Part shown: one piece after another, positions 61,897-64,000 of the stretch
How positions within the stretch are numbered: position 1 is the first letter of the stretch
Layout: every line of letters starts with the position of its first letter
Assembly (NCBI RefSeq): GCF_000970045.1
Contig: NZ_CP009505.1
Coordinates: forward strand, 2,356,001 to 2,420,000
Reading direction: 5' to 3'
DNA length: 64,000 bases
Source of the DNA: Methanosarcina sp. MTP4
Lineage (GTDB): Archaea; Halobacteriota; Methanosarcinia; Methanosarcinales; Methanosarcinaceae
Made by a program: the position numbers and the translations under genes
The notes under the pieces: model-generated
What the model was told of the DNA's origin: nothing
The model's input: only the letters and a program-made list of their open reading frames with translations
The model's database searches: none

Positions 61897-62505
61897 ATGG
61901 CTAAGGAATTGTATAAATTACCGCCTTTGAAGTTTGGTTATGCGGACCTGGAACCTTATATTTCCGAAGAACAGCTGCGGATACACCATGACAAGCACCA
62001 TCAGGGTTATGTGAATAATACGAATTCAATTCTGCAAATGATGGAGAAAGCAAGGAAAGATGGCACGGATTTTGACTATAAAGCAACCGCAAAAGCCCTG
62101 GCTTTCAATATGGGTGGGCACGTCCTTCATAGCTATTTCTGGTGGGAGCTGACGCCTGCGGAAAAGGCGAGTAAGGAACCTGTCGGGGAACTGGCTGAAG
62201 CTATCAAGGAAGACTTCGGGACTTTTGAACGGTTCAAAAAGGAGTTCTCCCAGGTTGCAGCAAGTGTGGAGGGTTCCGGCTGGGCAGCTTTAACTTTCTG
62301 CCGTGATACGAAAAGGCTCGGGTTCATGCAGATAGAAAAGCATAATGTAAACCTGATCCCGGATTTCCCGGTACTTCTGGTTGTAGATGTATGGGAACAT
62401 GCTTACTATCTTGATTACAAGAATGAAAGGGGCAAATTCATAGACGCTTTCTGGAATATCATCGACTGGGAAGAAATCGACAAATACTTCAAGACAATTC
62501 GGTAA
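61897..62505 (+). CDS. sodB: Iron/manganese superoxide dismutase
   Basis: The 202-residue enzyme converts superoxide to hydrogen peroxide and oxygen in the cytosol. It shows the typical start [34 protein letters not shown] with the first metal His. [18 protein letters not shown] carries the second His. [18 protein letters not shown] carries Asp and the third His. Length and motifs are complete. GGGGAGG six bases before ATG 61897 fixes the start; ATG 61891 would be right next to the site. Whether iron or manganese is used cannot be told safely; most methanogen enzymes are iron-type. It lies at the edge of the AT-rich island but has host-like composition. Confidence 0.95.
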   Translation: MAKELYKLPPLKFGYADLEPYISEEQLRIHHDKHHQGYVNNTNSILQMMEKARKDGTDFDYKATAKALAFNMGGHVLHSYFWWELTPAEKASKEPVGELAEAIKEDFGTFERFKKEFSQVAASVEGSGWAALTFCRDTKRLGFMQIEKHNVNLIPDFPVLLVVDVWEHAYYLDYKNERGKFIDAFWNIIDWEEIDKYFKTIR

Positions 62506-62820
62506 TTCGGCGAATTCGGTTAAACGATATGGAATAATTCAGGTTTTTACTGTTTACCAGGACAAAGGTTGCTCTGGTTAAGCGTATGCAGGTGTCCCGC
62601 CACCGTTAAAAAATAAAAAATAAGATATTATATTCTTTGGTGGTCGTTTGATTATGAAAATGGGTTAATACCTGTCTTTTTTCCTTTAATTCATCTTTTG
62701 AATCTTCCCTGTCAAAGCGGGCTGGCCTCGCTACCGCTCGGGACAAGAACGACGGGGGATACCCGGTTATTTCTGTTCAGTTCACAGAAGCTTCCTGCTG
62801 CCTTTGGGAATGCGGAACAA
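62506..62820. other. Intergenic region after superoxide dismutase
   Basis: About 315 bp between converging genes, with several short imperfect palindromes (GGCCTCGCTACCGCTCG-like near 62723) and TCTTTTTTCCTTT runs. No gene; transcripts from both sides probably end here. Confidence 0.4.
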
Positions 62821-63591
62821 TCATTTACCGCTCTTCAATTCCAGGATTTCGGTCTCTCCGTTCAGTTCCACCGTGACCCTGCCGGGATTATTTCTGTCGG
62901 CTTCGGTTCCACCCGAGCCTTCGTGGCGGACATAAACAGTGTTGGAAGGAGTGAAAGCCGGGTCTATTGTGTGCCTGAAGGGCCACTGTTCCGGCTGCTT
63001 AAAGCCAAAAAGTGCGGGTAATGCGATTTTTGATGTGATCTTATAACTCAGGGGACGCCCTTCGGCATGCCTGAGGGAACGCCCGGCGTAACTTCGGGAG
63101 TGTTCGAGCCTGGAAAATTCGTTCTTTATAGCAAGGATTGTCTTAGTTGAGACGGGGGACTGTATCTTTGTCGAACTTTCCCCATAATAGGTGAAATAAT
63201 TAATGAAGACATATTCATCATTATCAAAATCAGTGCCTAGCCCCTGCCCCTCTGAAGTTACCCTGCCTCCACTTGAGGGCATATAGTAAGGTATGTTAAT
63301 AACATAGGATATGTTAACCAGCTTCGGAAGAGAAGACTCCGGCAGGTTGCCTTTGTATGTTACAAGAAGAAGATAATCGTGTGTCCCGTAATAGTGAGTT
63401 TTGTTATTTGCTGTTATGAATACATGGCTTTCGTTTAGCATGTACTTTGCTTTCCAGCTTTCGTTTTCTCCCTCGAATACATCATGGAATGTGATCACCT
63501 GTTTCTCCGTGATCAGTTCTTTTCCGGAACAGATGGGAGAGATGGCCAGTAAGCAGACAGAAATTAGTAAAAAGAAACCAGTTACTTTCAT
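62821..63591 (-). CDS. Secreted hypothetical protein
   Basis: The 256-residue protein begins with a signal sequence (MKVTGFFLLISVCLLAISPICSG). A beta-rich exoprotein domain follows, with YYGTHDYLLLVTYKGNLPE, VNISYVINIPYYMPSSGGRV and VFINYFTYYGESSTK, and it ends in a strand-rich NTVYVRHEGSGG and TVELNGETEILELKSG. I do not recognise a family. The frame extends to 63711 on the 5' side, but those 40 residues are not signal-like. ATG 63591 is therefore preferred, although GGAG lies 17 bases before it. Regular alternation of hydrophobic residues suggests a jelly-roll or similar fold. Confidence 0.65.
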   Translation of the reverse strand: MKVTGFFLLISVCLLAISPICSGKELITEKQVITFHDVFEGENESWKAKYMLNESHVFITANNKTHYYGTHDYLLLVTYKGNLPESSLPKLVNISYVINIPYYMPSSGGRVTSEGQGLGTDFDNDEYVFINYFTYYGESSTKIQSPVSTKTILAIKNEFSRLEHSRSYAGRSLRHAEGRPLSYKITSKIALPALFGFKQPEQWPFRHTIDPAFTPSNTVYVRHEGSGGTEADRNNPGRVTVELNGETEILELKSGK

Positions 63592-63824
63592 TCTCACTTG
63601 GAAAATCTCCTTCTTCAGGCCTGAAAATTTATTAACTGCATATAAATTTATAAATGTTCCTGAAATATCTTTCCAAACTGGGTTTTCAGTTTTCTTGTTT
63701 TTTACCTTCACCCTAAAAAAAAGCTGAATTTTGATGGTAGTATTTCATGCTAGGGAAAAACGACTTAATTACACATACATTGGAGATTACGTAACCAACA
63801 ATTATGCTCATAATCTGCTGTGCT

Positions 63825-64000
63825 TTACAACAAATTATCATCTGCCCATGCTTCAAAAACTTGCAATTGTTCTTCTGTATGGAAGTAATGCTCCCCGTGT
63901 TCAAGAACTTTAACTTCCGCTTGATACCTCTCTGCAAATACGGAAATCTCTTTCCATTCAGACAGATCATCACCCGAACCATACAAAATTGCAGTTGGTA
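63825..64000 (-). CDS. C-terminal part of an alpha/beta hydrolase
   Basis: On the minus strand an open frame enters from the window edge and ends with TAA at 63825-63827. The 58 visible residues read PTAILYGSGDDLSEWKEI, then FAERYQAEVKVLEHGEHYFH and EEQLQVFEAWADDNLL. This is the last part of an alpha/beta hydrolase of the DUF-type small esterase group: the Asp region (GSGDD) and the catalytic His (GEHYFH) are both in place. The rest, including the nucleophile, is outside the window. It has host-like composition. Confidence 0.75.
   Translation of the reverse strand, partial: PTAILYGSGDDLSEWKEISVFAERYQAEVKVLEHGEHYFHTEEQLQVFEAWADDNLL

Noticed and set aside
62698-63021. Plus-strand frame opposite the secreted protein end
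   Set aside because: Mostly antisense to the gene at 62821; no start signal.
63713-63982. 89-codon minus-strand frame at the window end
   Set aside because: Overlaps the better alpha/beta hydrolase frame, which carries recognisable motifs up to TAA 63825.
1-64000. tRNA and rRNA genes
   Set aside because: Read for T-loop (GGTTCRAATCC) and rRNA-like stretches; none found. The GGTTCAAAG at 13217 belongs to the intron.

Overview
The window looks like chromosome from a methanogenic archaeon, most probably Methanosarcina or a close relative. The case rests on the gene set: DUF1638 proteins beside a nitrogenase-like operon, CHASE4 sensor kinases, a COG1361-type exoprotein with a MacB-type ABC exporter, fasciclin lipoproteins, GGAGGTGA-type ribosome sites and TATA-like promoters. 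This is inference from gene content; no rRNA or tRNA gene, CRISPR array or replication origin was seen.

Layout. 0-11.6 kb: end of a cell-surface gene, a membrane-tethered winged-helix protein, an ABC export locus (ATPase, secreted subunit, permease), a small wHTH regulator, a secreted transglutaminase, a serine beta-lactamase-like lipoprotein followed by a 16 x 11-bp array, and a YkgJ-type Cys-cluster protein. 11.7-15.5 kb: an IS200/IS605-type tnpB carrying a -1 frameshift and split near its 3' end by a 2.4-kb group II intron with its own maturase; the intron boundaries rejoin the tnpB frame exactly. 15.6-20.2 kb: two tandem CHASE4 histidine kinases. 20.4-27.0 kb: a minus-strand locus of three DUF1638 genes, a NifH-NifD fusion and a NifK-like subunit. 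27.4-34.2 kb: small redox or nucleotide enzymes, two duplicated fasciclin lipoproteins that lack a canonical start codon, a secreted protein and a PAS-GAF protein. 34.4-45.5 kb: HEAT and TPR proteins, alpha-glucan phosphorylase, a three-PAS kinase, an Ig-like surface protein, a fourth DUF1638 gene and a CoA-binding-like protein. 45.5-52.8 kb: a large STAND/TPR ATPase, a 560-bp non-coding direct duplication, a broken Cys-rich small gene, a Rieske-like protein and another TPR protein. 53.1-54.7 kb: a clean insertion sequence with 24-bp inverted ends and an 8-bp target duplication. 54.8-64 kb: PfkB kinase, MATE exporter (also without a canonical start), an AT-rich two-gene island (small partner plus TPR-PIN protein), superoxide dismutase, a secreted protein and the end of an alpha/beta hydrolase.

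How genes may work together. The ABC ATPase, exoprotein and FtsX permease read as one exporter. The nitrogenase-like genes have what is needed for ATP-driven two-electron reduction: Fe protein with both cluster cysteines, and a NifD half with three cluster cysteines. The partner subunit keeps only one cysteine, and the DUF1638 proteins are the likely accessory or substrate-specific factors. The strongest candidates for something undescribed are this operon and the TPR-PIN pair at 57.8-61.0 kb, whose two proteins share an N-terminal GITAGxDV motif. Many intergenic regions hold short tandem arrays (11, 14, 18, 19, 24 bp) and a family of palindromes with conserved flanks but different arms.
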